A stretch of 43,388 nt of DNA from Candidatus Segatella intestinihominis (lineage in GTDB: Bacteria; Bacteroidota; Bacteroidia; Bacteroidales; Bacteroidaceae). The DNA is taken from positions 1-43,388 of the forward strand of contig URLG01000017.1 of the NCBI GenBank assembly GCA_900548535.1. Reading direction: 5' to 3'. A program made the translations under genes and the position numbers. Numbering within the stretch: the stretch's first letter is position 1; every line of letters begins with the position of its first letter. The notes under the pieces were generated by a model that made no database searches, was not told the DNA's origin, and saw only the letters and a list, made by a program, of their open reading frames with translations. Below, in pieces: positions 8,876-18,119 of this stretch.

Positions 8876-8883
8876 CAAAGATA
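8876..8883 (-). promoter_or_regulatory. ispE promoter -7 element
   Basis: TATCTTTG on the minus strand, matching TAnnTTTG, 27 nt upstream of the chosen ispE start. It is the left half of a perfect 17-bp mirror arrangement with the promoter of the divergent gene. Confidence 0.65.
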
Positions 8884-8958
8884 CAAAATTTTGGGATAGA
8901 ATCCTCCTTATTTGTTATAAAAAAGGTAAAAAAGAAAGGAGATAAGGAATATCTTTTG

Positions 8959-8966
8959 TATCTTTG
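8959..8966 (+). promoter_or_regulatory. Promoter -7 element of the DUF2027-Smr gene
   Basis: TATCTTTG matches TAnnTTTG, 23 nt before the start at 8990. The surrounding 17 bases (8954-8970) are the exact reverse complement of 8872-8888 at the ispE promoter. Confidence 0.65.
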
Positions 8967-8989
8967 CATCCTATTTAAATAATAATGAT

Positions 8990-10132
8990 ATGAAAAAGGG
9001 TGACAAAGTAAGATTCCTGAGCGAAGTGGGCGGCGGAAAGGTTGCTGGCTTCCAGGGCAAAGATATTGTGTTGGTAGAGGATGAGGATGGATTTGAGATT
9101 CCTATGCCTATCAACGAGGTGGTAGTGGTAGAACAGGACGACTACGCCATGAGCAAGATGATCTCGGCTAAGATGGATGCGCAGAAGAAAGCTGCCGAAC
9201 ATGCCGATACCGAACTTCACAATGACAGCCGCAGTATCAAGGCTATCCTCAACGAGCATGACGCCGATGTGGACATGAACGTGGAGGAATATGATGCTGC
9301 CGACCGTGAGATTACTTATCGTGCGCAGGCACAGGAGCGCCAGGGCGGCAACAAGCTCAGCGCCTATCTCGCCTTCGTGCCTATCGACATCAAGGATGTG
9401 ACCAACACTCGCTTTGAGACTTATCTGGTGAATGATAGCAACTACTATCTCCACTATACCTACCTCACAGCCGAGGGCAATGCCTGGACGCTGAAGGCAG
9501 AGGGCGAGATAGAGCCAAACACCAAGCTCTTCGTGGAGGAGTTTGGCAGGGATGCACTCAATGAGATGGAGCACGTAGCCATCCAGATGATAGCTTTCAA
9601 GCGTGACAAGTCGTTCCTCTTGAAGCCTACTACTGACGTACAGTTCCGTCTGGACCCAGTGAAGTTCTACAAGTTGCATCTCTTTGAGGAGAATGATTTC
9701 TTCGAGACACCTGCCCTCATGTATACCATCGTGGAGAATGATGAGGTGGCTCGCCCATTGGTAGTGGATGCCAAGCGCCTCAAGGAGCAGATGTACAAGG
9801 AAGAGAAGGTGGTGGCTAACACCAGCAAGAAGAAGAGCAAGAAGGATGATGGCACGCTCGTAGTAGACCTTCATGCCGATGAGGTGCTTGAAACCACAGC
9901 AGGAATGAACTCAGCAGATATACTTCATTATCAGATGGATATCTTTAAGAAGACAATGGATGAGAACCGTAAGAAGAAGGGACAGAAGATTATCTTCATC
10001 CACGGCAAGGGCGAGGGAGTGCTTCGCCAAACCATCATCCATGAGCTCAATTATCGCTATAAGAGTTGCACCTATCAGGATGCTTCCTTCCAGGAGTATG
10101 GCTATGGTGCCACACAGGTAACGATTAAGTAA
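8990..10132 (+). CDS. DUF2027 protein with C-terminal Smr domain
   Basis: A Bacteroidetes protein of 380 residues. The N terminus (KKGDKVRFLSEVGGGKVAGF to about residue 50) looks like a small beta-barrel resembling the KOW-like start of MutS2 proteins. The centre (about 120-255) is the DUF2027 region. A Lys-rich linker near 275-285 precedes a C-terminal Smr domain from about residue 291 (VVDLHADEVLE), with the signature HGKGEGVLRQ at 338. Smr domains can act as nicking endonucleases on branched DNA or on mRNA. The family function is not established, so a nucleic-acid role is inference. It is divergent from ispE and followed by nadE after a short heptamer array. Confidence 0.85.
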   Translation: MKKGDKVRFLSEVGGGKVAGFQGKDIVLVEDEDGFEIPMPINEVVVVEQDDYAMSKMISAKMDAQKKAAEHADTELHNDSRSIKAILNEHDADVDMNVEEYDAADREITYRAQAQERQGGNKLSAYLAFVPIDIKDVTNTRFETYLVNDSNYYLHYTYLTAEGNAWTLKAEGEIEPNTKLFVEEFGRDALNEMEHVAIQMIAFKRDKSFLLKPTTDVQFRLDPVKFYKLHLFEENDFFETPALMYTIVENDEVARPLVVDAKRLKEQMYKEEKVVANTSKKKSKKDDGTLVVDLHADEVLETTAGMNSADILHYQMDIFKKTMDENRKKKGQKIIFIHGKGEGVLRQTIIHELNYRYKSCTYQDASFQEYGYGATQVTIK

Positions 10133-10139
10133 TCATAAA

Positions 10140-10160
10140 TTTCAATTTTCAATTTTCAAA
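10140..10160. repeat. Heptamer array, unit TTTCAAT
   Basis: Three 7-bp units (TTTCAAT, TTTCAAT, TTTCAAA) directly after the anchor AATCATAAA and directly before nadE. Confidence 0.6.
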
Positions 10161-10166
10161 AAGAAA

Positions 10167-12161
10167 ATGAAGTACGGATTTATTAAGGTGGCGAGTGCCA
10201 TCCCTGCCGTCAAGGTGGGCGATGTCATCTTCAATACCCAGCAGATAGAAGACCAGATAGCCCAGGCAGAGGGCAGGGGCGTGGAGATCATCACTTTCCC
10301 AGAGTTGTCCATCACAGGTTATTCCTGTCAGGACTTGTTCCGCCAGCAGATGCTCTTGGAGACATCTGAGCAAGCCATCATGATGCTGCTCGATTTCTCC
10401 AGAAAACTCGACATCATCAGCATCGTGGGCGCACCAGTAGTGGCAGGCGACTTGCTGCTCAACTGTGGCATCGTGATCCAGCATGGTCAGATTCTTGGCA
10501 TTGTGCCAAAGACTTATCTTCCTAATTACAGTGAGTTTTATGAGAAGCGATGGTTTGCCTCAGCGCAAGACCTTCGCAATTGCGAGATACGCTTTGCCGG
10601 ACACAAGGTAAGGCTCACCCCAGATGTGCAGATATTCCGCACCTACGATGGGGTGCAGTTTGGCGTGGAGATATGCGAGGACGTATGGGCACCCGCTCCT
10701 CCTAGCAATAAGCTTGCCTTGGCAGGCGCTGACCTCATCTTCAATCTCTCGGCAAGCGATGAGTTGATAGGCAAGCATCAGTATCTGAAGAGCCTCGTGA
10801 GCCAGCAGAGTGCGCGCACCATGACGGGCTATATCTACAGCTCTTGTGGTTTTGGCGAAAGCACCCAGGACGTGGTGTATGGCGGCAATGCCATGATCTA
10901 TGAGAATGGTACCTTGCTAGCCGAGGGCGAGAGATTCTCATTGGACCCTCAGATGGTTGAGGCTCAGGTGGATGTGGAGAAACTCCGCTCGGAGCGTCGT
11001 ACCAATTCCACTTATGTCAACGCCCAGCGCAACATCAAGTATTCGCAGCTTGGCGGACAGTTTGACATTCGCAACATCGATGCATCGCCCGTGGAGAATG
11101 AGCGCGACTTCGTATTGGAGCGTGAGGTGAATCCACATCCATTCATTCCTACCAGTAGCGATATGAATGCATCGTGCGAGGAGATATTCAATATCCAGCT
11201 CATGGGACTTGCCAAGCGCATCGTCCATACCCATGCCAAGACCGTGGTAGTGGGCATCAGTGGTGGCTTGGATTCCACCCTTGCCTTGCTCGTCTGCGTC
11301 AAGGCTTTTGATAAGCTCAAGATGAATCGCAAGGGCATTGTGGGGGTCACCATGCCAGGTTTTGGCACCACCGACCGTACCTATAATAATGCCATCTCGC
11401 TGATGCAGAGCCTCGGCATCACCATCAAGGAGATTAGCATCGCCAAGGCTGTGACCCAGCACTTTGAGGACATCGGTCATGATGCCTCCGTCCATGATGT
11501 TACTTACGAAAATTCACAGGCTCGTGAGCGCACGCAGATATTGATGGACCTTGCCAACAAGATGGGCGGTATGGTCATCGGTACGGGCGACCTCTCTGAG
11601 CTAGCCTTGGGTTGGGCCACCTATAACGGTGACCACATGAGCATGTATGGCGTGAATGCCAGCATCCCAAAGACTCTCATCCGTCATCTCGTGAATTATG
11701 TGGCAGAGAGTGGAGTGGACGAGCAGAGCCGCATCACCCTGCGTGACATCATCGACACGCCTATCAGTCCTGAGTTGATACCAGCCGATGAGAATGGCAA
11801 CATCAAGCAGAAGACCGAAGACCTCGTGGGACCATACGAACTCCATGATTTCTTCCTCTATTACTTCTTGCGTTTCGGTTTCCGTCCTGCCAAGATCTAC
11901 ATGCTTGCCAAGAAGGCATTCATTGATACAAGGGTTGAACGAGTTAAGATAAGCGACAACGACCCAGATAGTTATGATGAGGATACCATCAAGAAATGGC
12001 TGAAGACTTTTGTCCGTCGTTTCTTCAATCAGCAGTTCAAACGCAGCTGTTTGCCAGATGGCCCTAAGGTGGGAAGTGTGAGTCTGAGCCCTCGTGGCGA
12101 CTGGCGCATGCCATCGGATGCCGCCTCAACCATTTGGCTGCAAGAAGCAGAGGATTTGTAA
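10167..12161 (+). CDS. nadE: Glutamine-dependent NAD+ synthase
   Basis: Catalyses the last step of NAD synthesis, amidating nicotinate adenine dinucleotide with ammonia from glutamine. The 664 residues contain two domains. An N-terminal nitrilase-type glutaminase has its Glu-Lys-Cys triad visible as FPELSITGY (E46), PKTYLPNY (K115) and VEICEDVW (C170). A C-terminal synthetase has the ATP-pyrophosphatase P-loop SGGLDST at 365-371 and STGDLSELALGW-like GTGDLSELALGW further on. The length fits the two-domain NadE of actinobacteria and Bacteroidetes. It works in the same pathway as nadC at 18.4 kb. The start at 10167 agrees with the family N terminus (MKYGFIKVAS). Confidence 0.96.
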   Translation: MKYGFIKVASAIPAVKVGDVIFNTQQIEDQIAQAEGRGVEIITFPELSITGYSCQDLFRQQMLLETSEQAIMMLLDFSRKLDIISIVGAPVVAGDLLLNCGIVIQHGQILGIVPKTYLPNYSEFYEKRWFASAQDLRNCEIRFAGHKVRLTPDVQIFRTYDGVQFGVEICEDVWAPAPPSNKLALAGADLIFNLSASDELIGKHQYLKSLVSQQSARTMTGYIYSSCGFGESTQDVVYGGNAMIYENGTLLAEGERFSLDPQMVEAQVDVEKLRSERRTNSTYVNAQRNIKYSQLGGQFDIRNIDASPVENERDFVLEREVNPHPFIPTSSDMNASCEEIFNIQLMGLAKRIVHTHAKTVVVGISGGLDSTLALLVCVKAFDKLKMNRKGIVGVTMPGFGTTDRTYNNAISLMQSLGITIKEISIAKAVTQHFEDIGHDASVHDVTYENSQARERTQILMDLANKMGGMVIGTGDLSELALGWATYNGDHMSMYGVNASIPKTLIRHLVNYVAESGVDEQSRITLRDIIDTPISPELIPADENGNIKQKTEDLVGPYELHDFFLYYFLRFGFRPAKIYMLAKKAFIDTRVERVKISDNDPDSYDEDTIKKWLKTFVRRFFNQQFKRSCLPDGPKVGSVSLSPRGDWRMPSDAASTIWLQEAEDL

Positions 12162-12176
12162 AAAATCGTTGTTATA

Positions 12177-12208
12177 TTTGGGTAAAACATATTTTTTTAG
12201 TAACTTTG
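12177..12208 (+). promoter_or_regulatory. ileS promoter
   Basis: TTTG (12177-12180), 20-nt spacer, TAACTTTG (12201-12208), a close match to the Bacteroidetes consensus. This leaves an A-rich leader of about 35 nt before the ileS start. Confidence 0.75.
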
Positions 12209-12247
12209 CGCCCAAAAGTAAAAACAATAAAAATAAATAAATAGAAT

Positions 12248-15200
12248 ATGGCTAAGAAATTTGCCGAGCATAATGGTCTGAATTTGACAAAGACCAACAA
12301 TGACGTTTTAGCAGAGTGGGAGAAGAATGACATCTTCCACAAGTCTATTGATGAGCGTGAGGGATGCCCTCAGTTCATCTTCTTCGAGGGTCCTCCATCA
12401 GCTAATGGCCACCCTGGTATTCACCACGTGTTGGCTCGAAGCATCAAGGATACTTTCAATCGTTACAAGACAATGAAGGGTTTCCAGGTTCACCGCAAGG
12501 CTGGATGGGATACCCACGGACTGCCTGTGGAGTTGGGAGTAGAGAAGGAACTCGGTATCACCAAGAAGGATATTGACAACAAGGCTTCTGAGAAGTATAT
12601 CTCTACAGAGGACTACAACCACAAGTGTCGTGAGAATGTGATGAAGTTTACAGCCGAGTGGCGTGAGCTGACTGAGAAGATGGGTTACTTCGTGGACCTC
12701 GATCATCCTTACATCACTTACGACAACAAGTATATCGAGACTCTTTGGTGGCTCCTCAAGCAGCTTTATAACAAGGGCTTGCTCTACAAGGGCTATACCA
12801 TTCAGCCATATTCTCCAGGTGCAGGTACAGGTCTGAGCTCTCATGAGTTGAACCAGCCTGGTTGCTATCGTGACGTGAAGGACCTCACCACCACAGCTCA
12901 GTTCCTCATCAAGGATCCTAAGGCAGAGTGGACCAAGTGGGGCAAACCATACTTCATCGCATGGACCACAACCCCATGGACATTGCCATCTAACGTGGCT
13001 CTCTGTGTGGGTCCTAAGATTGACTATGTAGCCATCGAGACATACAATCTCTACAATGGTGAGCCTATGACCCTCATCATGGCAGAGAGCCTGATTACTT
13101 CTTACTTGAAGGCTGACCAGGAGTGCAAGGAGGGCGACCTGCTGCCATTCGACAAGGAGAAGAAGCAGTGCCCTTGGCGCATCATCGACCACATGAAGGG
13201 TACCGACCTCGAGGGCATGCACTATGAGCAGCTCCTCCCTTGGGTAAAGCCTTGCGAGAAGGTAGACCTGTTCGCTCCTCAGTTTGTAACTGACTATGCG
13301 GCAGCTCACAAGGACAAGGTGTTTACATCAGAGGATGGTCGCGACCAGTTCGTGGAGATGGAGAGCGAGGCTTTCCGCGTAATCCTCGGCGACTACGTTA
13401 CTACAGACGATGGTACAGGTATCGTACATATCGCACCTACATTCGGTGCCGACGATGCCAAGGTGGCTAAGGATGCCAACATCCCAGCCCTATACCTTAT
13501 TAATAAGAAGGGCGAGACCCGCCCAATGGTTGACCTCCAGGGTAAGTTCTACCTCCTGGAAGACCTCGATGCCAACTTCGTGGCAGCTTGTGTCAACAAG
13601 GAGGCTTACGCTCACCACGCAGGCGACTACGTGAAGAATGCTTACGATCCACAGTTTAATGTGGATGGTGTTTGGGACAAGAAGGCTTCTGACAAGGCAG
13701 AGGACCTGAACATCGTGCTCTGCTACGAGTTGAAGCAGGAGGGCAAGGCATTCAAGAGCGAGAAGCATGTACACAACTATCCTCACTGCTGGCGTACCGA
13801 CAAGCCTATCCTTTATTACCCATTGGATAGCTGGTTTATCAAGGATACAGCTCGCAAGGAGCGTATGGTAGAGTTGAACAAGACCATCAACTGGCAGCCA
13901 GAGAGCACCGGTACAGGTCGTTTCGGCAACTGGCTTGAGAACTTGAACGACTGGAACCTCTCTCGTTCTCGTTTCTGGGGTACTCCATTGCCAATCTGGC
14001 GTGACGAGAACCGTGGCGAGAAGTGCATCGGCAGCTTGGAAGAGCTTTATGCTGAGATCGAGAACTCAGTGGCTGCTGGCATCATGAAGAGCAACCCATT
14101 GAAGGACAAGGGCTTTGTTGTTGGCGACTACAGTCAGGAAAACTATGATAAGGTAGACCTCCACCGTCCATACGTAGACAACATCGTATTGGTCAATGAC
14201 GAGGGCAAGCCAATGTATCGTGAGAGCGACTTGATCGACGTTTGGTTCGACTCAGGTTCTATGCCTTACGCCCAGCTCCACTACCCATTCGAGGGTGAGA
14301 TGGCACGTGGCACAGAGGCCGACCGCAATGCACTCATTCACAGCACTTACGAGGGTTATGCTATTCCTCCTAAGTTCTATCCTGCCGACTTCATCAACGA
14401 GGGTGTAGACCAGACCCGTGGTTGGTTCTTCACTCTGCACGCCATCGCTACCATGGTATTCGACAGCGTAGCCTTCAAGAATGTGATTTCTTCAGGTCTC
14501 GTACTCGATGCCAAGGGCAATAAGATGAGTAAGCACGTGGGCAACGTAACCAACCCATTCGAGATGATCGATAAGTATGGTGCCGACCCAGTACGTTTCT
14601 ATATGATGACCAATAGCGAGCCTTGGGACAACCTCAAGTTCGACCCTAATGGTGTGGACGAGACTCGTCGCAAGTTCTTCGGTACATTATATAATACCTA
14701 TAGCTTCTTCGCCCTCTATGCCAACGTGGATGGTTTCGACCCACAGGCAGCTCAGGTGGCATTGGAGAAGCGCCCAGAGATAGACCGCTGGATCCTCTCT
14801 TCACTCAATACCTTGGTGAAGGGTGTGGATAAGGAATTGGCAGGCTACGACCCAACTCGTGCAGGCCGCTTGATCGACGCATTCGTCAATGACGACCTCT
14901 CTAACTGGTACGTTCGCTTGAACCGCAAACGTTTCTGGGGCAAGGAGATGAGCGAGGATAAGCTCAGCGCATACCAGACATTGTACACCTGCTTGATGAC
15001 AGTGGCTAAGCTCTTGGCTCCATTCGCTCCATTCTATGCCGATGAGTTGTATCACGACTTGGGTGGCGAGTTGGAGAGCGTACACCTCGATAAGTTCCCT
15101 GTAGCTGATGAGGCTGCTATCGACCACGACTTGGAGGAGCGCATGGCCATCGCCCAGAAGATTACCTCTATGGTATTGGCTTTGCGCCGCAAGGTGAACA

Positions 15201-15859
15201 TCAAGGTGCGCCAGCCACTCCAGCAGATTATGATTCCTGCCGTAGATGCAGCCCAGAAGTCACACATCGAGGCAGTGGCTGACTTGCTGAAGAACGAGGT
15301 CAATGTGAAGGAGGTTAACTTCATTGAGGGTCAGGGTATTCTGGTCAAGAAGGTGAAGTGTAACTTTAGAGTGATGGGTAAGAAGTTTGGCAAGTTGATG
15401 AAGGGCGTAGCAGCCCAGATGTCAGCCCTCGACCAGGAGCAGATTGCTGCCTTCGAGCAGGCTGGTACCATCACGCTCAACGTAGAAGGCCAGGAGGCTG
15501 TGGTAGAGGTAGCCGACGTAGAGATCATCTCTGAGGACATCCCAGGATGGTTGGTATCTAACGATGGCAACTTGACTGTGGCCCTTGAGGTAGAGTTGAC
15601 TCCAGAACTGAAGAAGGAAGGTATGGCTCGTGAGCTTATCAACCGTATTCAGAACCTCCGTAAGGAGACAGGTCTGGAGATTACCGACCGCATCAAGGTA
15701 ACCGTGGCTCCTAACGATGAGACCAATGCCGCTATCGAGGCATTCGGCGACTACATCAAGGGCCAGGTATTGGCAGATTCTATCGAAATCGGTGAGAACG
15801 CAGGCGCGGAGACCGAGTTTGATGAATTTAAGTTGAATATTCTTGTAGAAAAGAACTAA
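12248..15859 (+). CDS. ileS: Isoleucyl-tRNA synthetase, type 2, with GIHH signature
   Basis: Charges tRNA-Ile and edits misactivated valine. At 1203 residues it is much longer than type-1 bacterial IleRS (about 930) and has eukaryote-like features. The class I nucleotide-binding signature, normally HIGH, reads GIHH at residues 57-60 (PSANGHPGIHHV), i.e. first and third positions exchanged. The second signature is KMSKH at 759-763. The editing (CP1) domain is present, with TTTPWTLPSN and the DDGTGIVHIAP motif. An anticodon-binding domain and a C-terminal extension follow. It has its own promoter and ends at a hairpin terminator. IleRS2 enzymes are generally less sensitive to mupirocin (family knowledge). 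Confidence 0.97.
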   Translation: MAKKFAEHNGLNLTKTNNDVLAEWEKNDIFHKSIDEREGCPQFIFFEGPPSANGHPGIHHVLARSIKDTFNRYKTMKGFQVHRKAGWDTHGLPVELGVEKELGITKKDIDNKASEKYISTEDYNHKCRENVMKFTAEWRELTEKMGYFVDLDHPYITYDNKYIETLWWLLKQLYNKGLLYKGYTIQPYSPGAGTGLSSHELNQPGCYRDVKDLTTTAQFLIKDPKAEWTKWGKPYFIAWTTTPWTLPSNVALCVGPKIDYVAIETYNLYNGEPMTLIMAESLITSYLKADQECKEGDLLPFDKEKKQCPWRIIDHMKGTDLEGMHYEQLLPWVKPCEKVDLFAPQFVTDYAAAHKDKVFTSEDGRDQFVEMESEAFRVILGDYVTTDDGTGIVHIAPTFGADDAKVAKDANIPALYLINKKGETRPMVDLQGKFYLLEDLDANFVAACVNKEAYAHHAGDYVKNAYDPQFNVDGVWDKKASDKAEDLNIVLCYELKQEGKAFKSEKHVHNYPHCWRTDKPILYYPLDSWFIKDTARKERMVELNKTINWQPESTGTGRFGNWLENLNDWNLSRSRFWGTPLPIWRDENRGEKCIGSLEELYAEIENSVAAGIMKSNPLKDKGFVVGDYSQENYDKVDLHRPYVDNIVLVNDEGKPMYRESDLIDVWFDSGSMPYAQLHYPFEGEMARGTEADRNALIHSTYEGYAIPPKFYPADFINEGVDQTRGWFFTLHAIATMVFDSVAFKNVISSGLVLDAKGNKMSKHVGNVTNPFEMIDKYGADPVRFYMMTNSEPWDNLKFDPNGVDETRRKFFGTLYNTYSFFALYANVDGFDPQAAQVALEKRPEIDRWILSSLNTLVKGVDKELAGYDPTRAGRLIDAFVNDDLSNWYVRLNRKRFWGKEMSEDKLSAYQTLYTCLMTVAKLLAPFAPFYADELYHDLGGELESVHLDKFPVADEAAIDHDLEERMAIAQKITSMVLALRRKVNIKVRQPLQQIMIPAVDAAQKSHIEAVADLLKNEVNVKEVNFIEGQGILVKKVKCNFRVMGKKFGKLMKGVAAQMSALDQEQIAAFEQAGTITLNVEGQEAVVEVADVEIISEDIPGWLVSNDGNLTVALEVELTPELKKEGMARELINRIQNLRKETGLEITDRIKVTVAPNDETNAAIEAFGDYIKGQVLADSIEIGENAGAETEFDEFKLNILVEKN

Positions 15860-15873
15860 GTGAAATAGAGATA

Positions 15874-15907
15874 GGCAGTAGGGCTACTCTAAGTCCTGCT
15901 GCCTTTT
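15874..15907 (+). terminator. Rho-independent terminator after ileS
   Basis: Stem GGCAGTAGG (15874-15882) with CCTGCTGCC (15895-15903), nine pairs including one G-U, 12-nt loop, then TTTT. Confidence 0.8.
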
Positions 15908-15994
15908 CATGCTTTTCTGCATCTAGAATAAACAATTACAAAAAACTTATAACGGAATAAACAAACTTTATAACAATAATATCTATTAATGACT

Positions 15995-16381
15995 ATGGCT
16001 AACGAAAGACTGCGTTATAGCGATGAGGAACTCGAGGAGTTTCGCGCTATTATTAATGAGAAATTGAAAGTGGCTCGTCAGAACTACAAGGAGATGATGA
16101 CACAGTTAAACCACTCAGACAGCAATGATGTGGTAGACACCTCACCTACCTACAAGGCTCTCGAAGAGGGCAGCGAAGCACAGAGCAAGGAAGAACTCAT
16201 CCAGATGGCTAACCGCATACAGAAGTTCATCAAGGGATTGGAAGGCGCCTTGGTCCGTATACAGAACAAGACTTACGGCATCGACCGCGAAACGGGTGAG
16301 TTGATACCTAAGGAGCGTCTGCGCGCCGTACCTCACGCCACATTGAGTGTAGCTTCCAAGGAGGCTAGAAAACATAAATAA
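15995..16381 (+). CDS. TraR/DksA-family protein lacking zinc-finger cysteines
   Basis: Small coiled-coil protein of the DksA/TraR family; members bind the RNA polymerase secondary channel and tune transcription. About 128 residues. The N-terminal half is helical and charged (ERLRYSDEELEEFRAIINEK). The C-terminal half keeps the family sequence YGIDRETGELIPKERLRAVP, then HATLSVASKEARK, but every cysteine of the C4 zinc finger is replaced (for example Asp where YGIC is usual). ATG codons occur at 15989 and 15995, separated by ACT; I prefer the second (MANERLRYS). Its stop codon abuts the lspA start, so the two are translationally coupled. Confidence 0.88.
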   Translation: MANERLRYSDEELEEFRAIINEKLKVARQNYKEMMTQLNHSDSNDVVDTSPTYKALEEGSEAQSKEELIQMANRIQKFIKGLEGALVRIQNKTYGIDRETGELIPKERLRAVPHATLSVASKEARKHK

Positions 16382-17086
16382 ATGGAAAAAACAAGAAAAT
16401 TACATATCGGATGGCTCGTCACGGCAATGGTGATAGTGCTCTTGGTTATCGACCAGATCATCAAGTTGTACATCAAGACCCACTTTTGCCTTGGCGAGTC
16501 TGTTCGTGTTACTGACTGGTTCTACATCGAGTTTGTAGAGAACAATGGTATGGCTTGGGGCATGTCGTTTATCGGCAAGTTCTGGCTCAGCCTGTTGCGC
16601 ACTGCCGCCATCGTGGCGCTCATCTGGTATCTGCACCGCATCATCAGCCAGGGCAAGCATCGCCTGCTCTATGTCGTCTTGGTGGCGCTGGTGCTCACGG
16701 GTGCTGTGGGCAATATGATCGACTCGATGTTCTACGGACTCATGTTTACCGCTTCCTCACCTTATTATGTATCTTACTCGGTACCGTTTGGTGAAGGCTA
16801 TGCGCCCTTCCTGATGGGCAAGGTGGTAGATATGTTCCGTTTCCCATTCTTCAGCTATACTTGGCCAGACTGGGTACCATTCTTCGGAGGTCAGCACGGC
16901 ACATTCTTCGATCCCGTGTTCAATTTTGCCGATGCTTGCGTGTCGGTGGGCATCATCACCCTGTTGCTCTTCTGCCGTCCTGAGCTAGAGGAGCTGGGAG
17001 AGAGCAGGAAGAAGAAAGAGGAGAAGGCTGTTGAGGCTAAGGCTGCCGATGGCAATAATACTGGAGATAAAAAGCAGGAGGACTAA
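16382..17086 (+). CDS. lspA: Lipoprotein signal peptidase (signal peptidase II)
   Basis: Inner-membrane aspartyl protease that cleaves signal peptides of diacylated prolipoproteins ahead of the conserved cysteine. The two catalytic aspartates are visible: Asp114 in GAVGNMIDSMFYG and Asp184 in FNFADACVSVG. Four hydrophobic segments are present. At 234 residues it is longer than E. coli LspA (164). The extra part is a loop between the two catalytic motifs (about residues 125-180) plus a charged C-terminal tail rich in Glu/Lys. It starts on the base following the TraR/DksA stop, and 3 nt separate it from a lipoprotein gene, a likely substrate. Confidence 0.95.
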   Translation: MEKTRKLHIGWLVTAMVIVLLVIDQIIKLYIKTHFCLGESVRVTDWFYIEFVENNGMAWGMSFIGKFWLSLLRTAAIVALIWYLHRIISQGKHRLLYVVLVALVLTGAVGNMIDSMFYGLMFTASSPYYVSYSVPFGEGYAPFLMGKVVDMFRFPFFSYTWPDWVPFFGGQHGTFFDPVFNFADACVSVGIITLLLFCRPELEELGESRKKKEEKAVEAKAADGNNTGDKKQED

Positions 17087-17089
17087 GCG

Positions 17090-18103
17090 ATGAAGAAGGC
17101 ATTTCTCTGTATGATGACGGTGCTTGGCATGGCGCTGATGTTGGCTTCCTGCAAGCCTTCGCTGCCTAGCGATGTGCTGTCGAAGGGCAAGATGACCGAC
17201 ATCCTCTTCGACTACCACTTGGCTTTGGCGATGGCTCGCTCTGAGGTGGGTGGCGCTGGCGATGGCAGCAAGGCTATCGCTTACCGTGAGGCTGTGCTCA
17301 AGAAGCATGATGTTACTTCGGCTGAGTTTGACTCGTCGATGGTTTACTACATGCGCCACACCGAACTGCTCGAAGCTGTGTATAAGGACCTGGCCGACCG
17401 CATGAGCAATGAGACTGTGGCACTGGGTGGCAATGGAAGCACTGGCGAATTTGACAATCTCTCGGCTACGGGCGATACTGCCAATATTTGGAATCAGGCT
17501 AGCTCCATGGTCTTGGCACCACAACCTGCATTCAATGAGGTTAGCTTCAAGATAGACGCCGACAGTAGTTTCCATAAGGGCGACAAGCTGATGCTCGATT
17601 TTGAGTCTCAGTTCATCTACCAGGATGGTATGCGAGATGGTATCGCACTGCTTGCCATCGAGTTTAAGAATGACAGTGTGGCGCAAGCCATTACTCATAT
17701 CTCCAGCTCTATGCACTATTCAGTGCAACTGGCTGATAATGATAGCCTAGGCATCAAGAGCGTGAAGGGCTACTTCTTGCTCTCCAATGGCGGCTTCTCT
17801 TCAGATATGGGCTCGCAGACCACACTCAAGCTGATGTTCTTGGACCACGTGAAGCTCATTCGCATGCACGCTCAGAAGCCAGTGGCTCCTAGTGAGCCAT
17901 CTACTGTTGCTCTAGGCGGTGTTCGTCCTGATTCGGCTTCTGGTCCATCCGGTGCTCCAACAGGTGCTTCAGGCGCTCCATCAATATCTAGAGCTCCTGG
18001 TGTTCCATCAGGAGCTCCAGTTCCGCCAGCGTCTGGTCCTCGTCCTAATCTCCCAAAGGAGGGCACTCCCGCACCTCCTATCAGAATGATGAAGGCGAAG
18101 TAA
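17090..18103 (+). CDS. DUF4296-type lipoprotein with Pro/Ala/Gly/Ser-rich tail
   Basis: A Bacteroidetes lipoprotein of 337 residues with no known function. The signal peptide has a lipobox (MALMLASC, Cys21), so it should be acylated and trimmed by the LspA encoded directly upstream. The N-terminal region SDVLSKGKMTDILFDYHLAL, then AMARSE, matches the DUF4296 pattern. The middle part is predicted beta-rich. The last about 65 residues, from PVAPSEPS on, are a low-complexity tail rich in Pro, Gly, Ala and Ser, likely an extended linker or cell-envelope spacer. It is the third gene of a tight cluster with 3 nt to lspA. Confidence 0.85.
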   Translation: MKKAFLCMMTVLGMALMLASCKPSLPSDVLSKGKMTDILFDYHLALAMARSEVGGAGDGSKAIAYREAVLKKHDVTSAEFDSSMVYYMRHTELLEAVYKDLADRMSNETVALGGNGSTGEFDNLSATGDTANIWNQASSMVLAPQPAFNEVSFKIDADSSFHKGDKLMLDFESQFIYQDGMRDGIALLAIEFKNDSVAQAITHISSSMHYSVQLADNDSLGIKSVKGYFLLSNGGFSSDMGSQTTLKLMFLDHVKLIRMHAQKPVAPSEPSTVALGGVRPDSASGPSGAPTGASGAPSISRAPGVPSGAPVPPASGPRPNLPKEGTPAPPIRMMKAK

Positions 18104-18119
18104 AGACTGAAATATCTGA

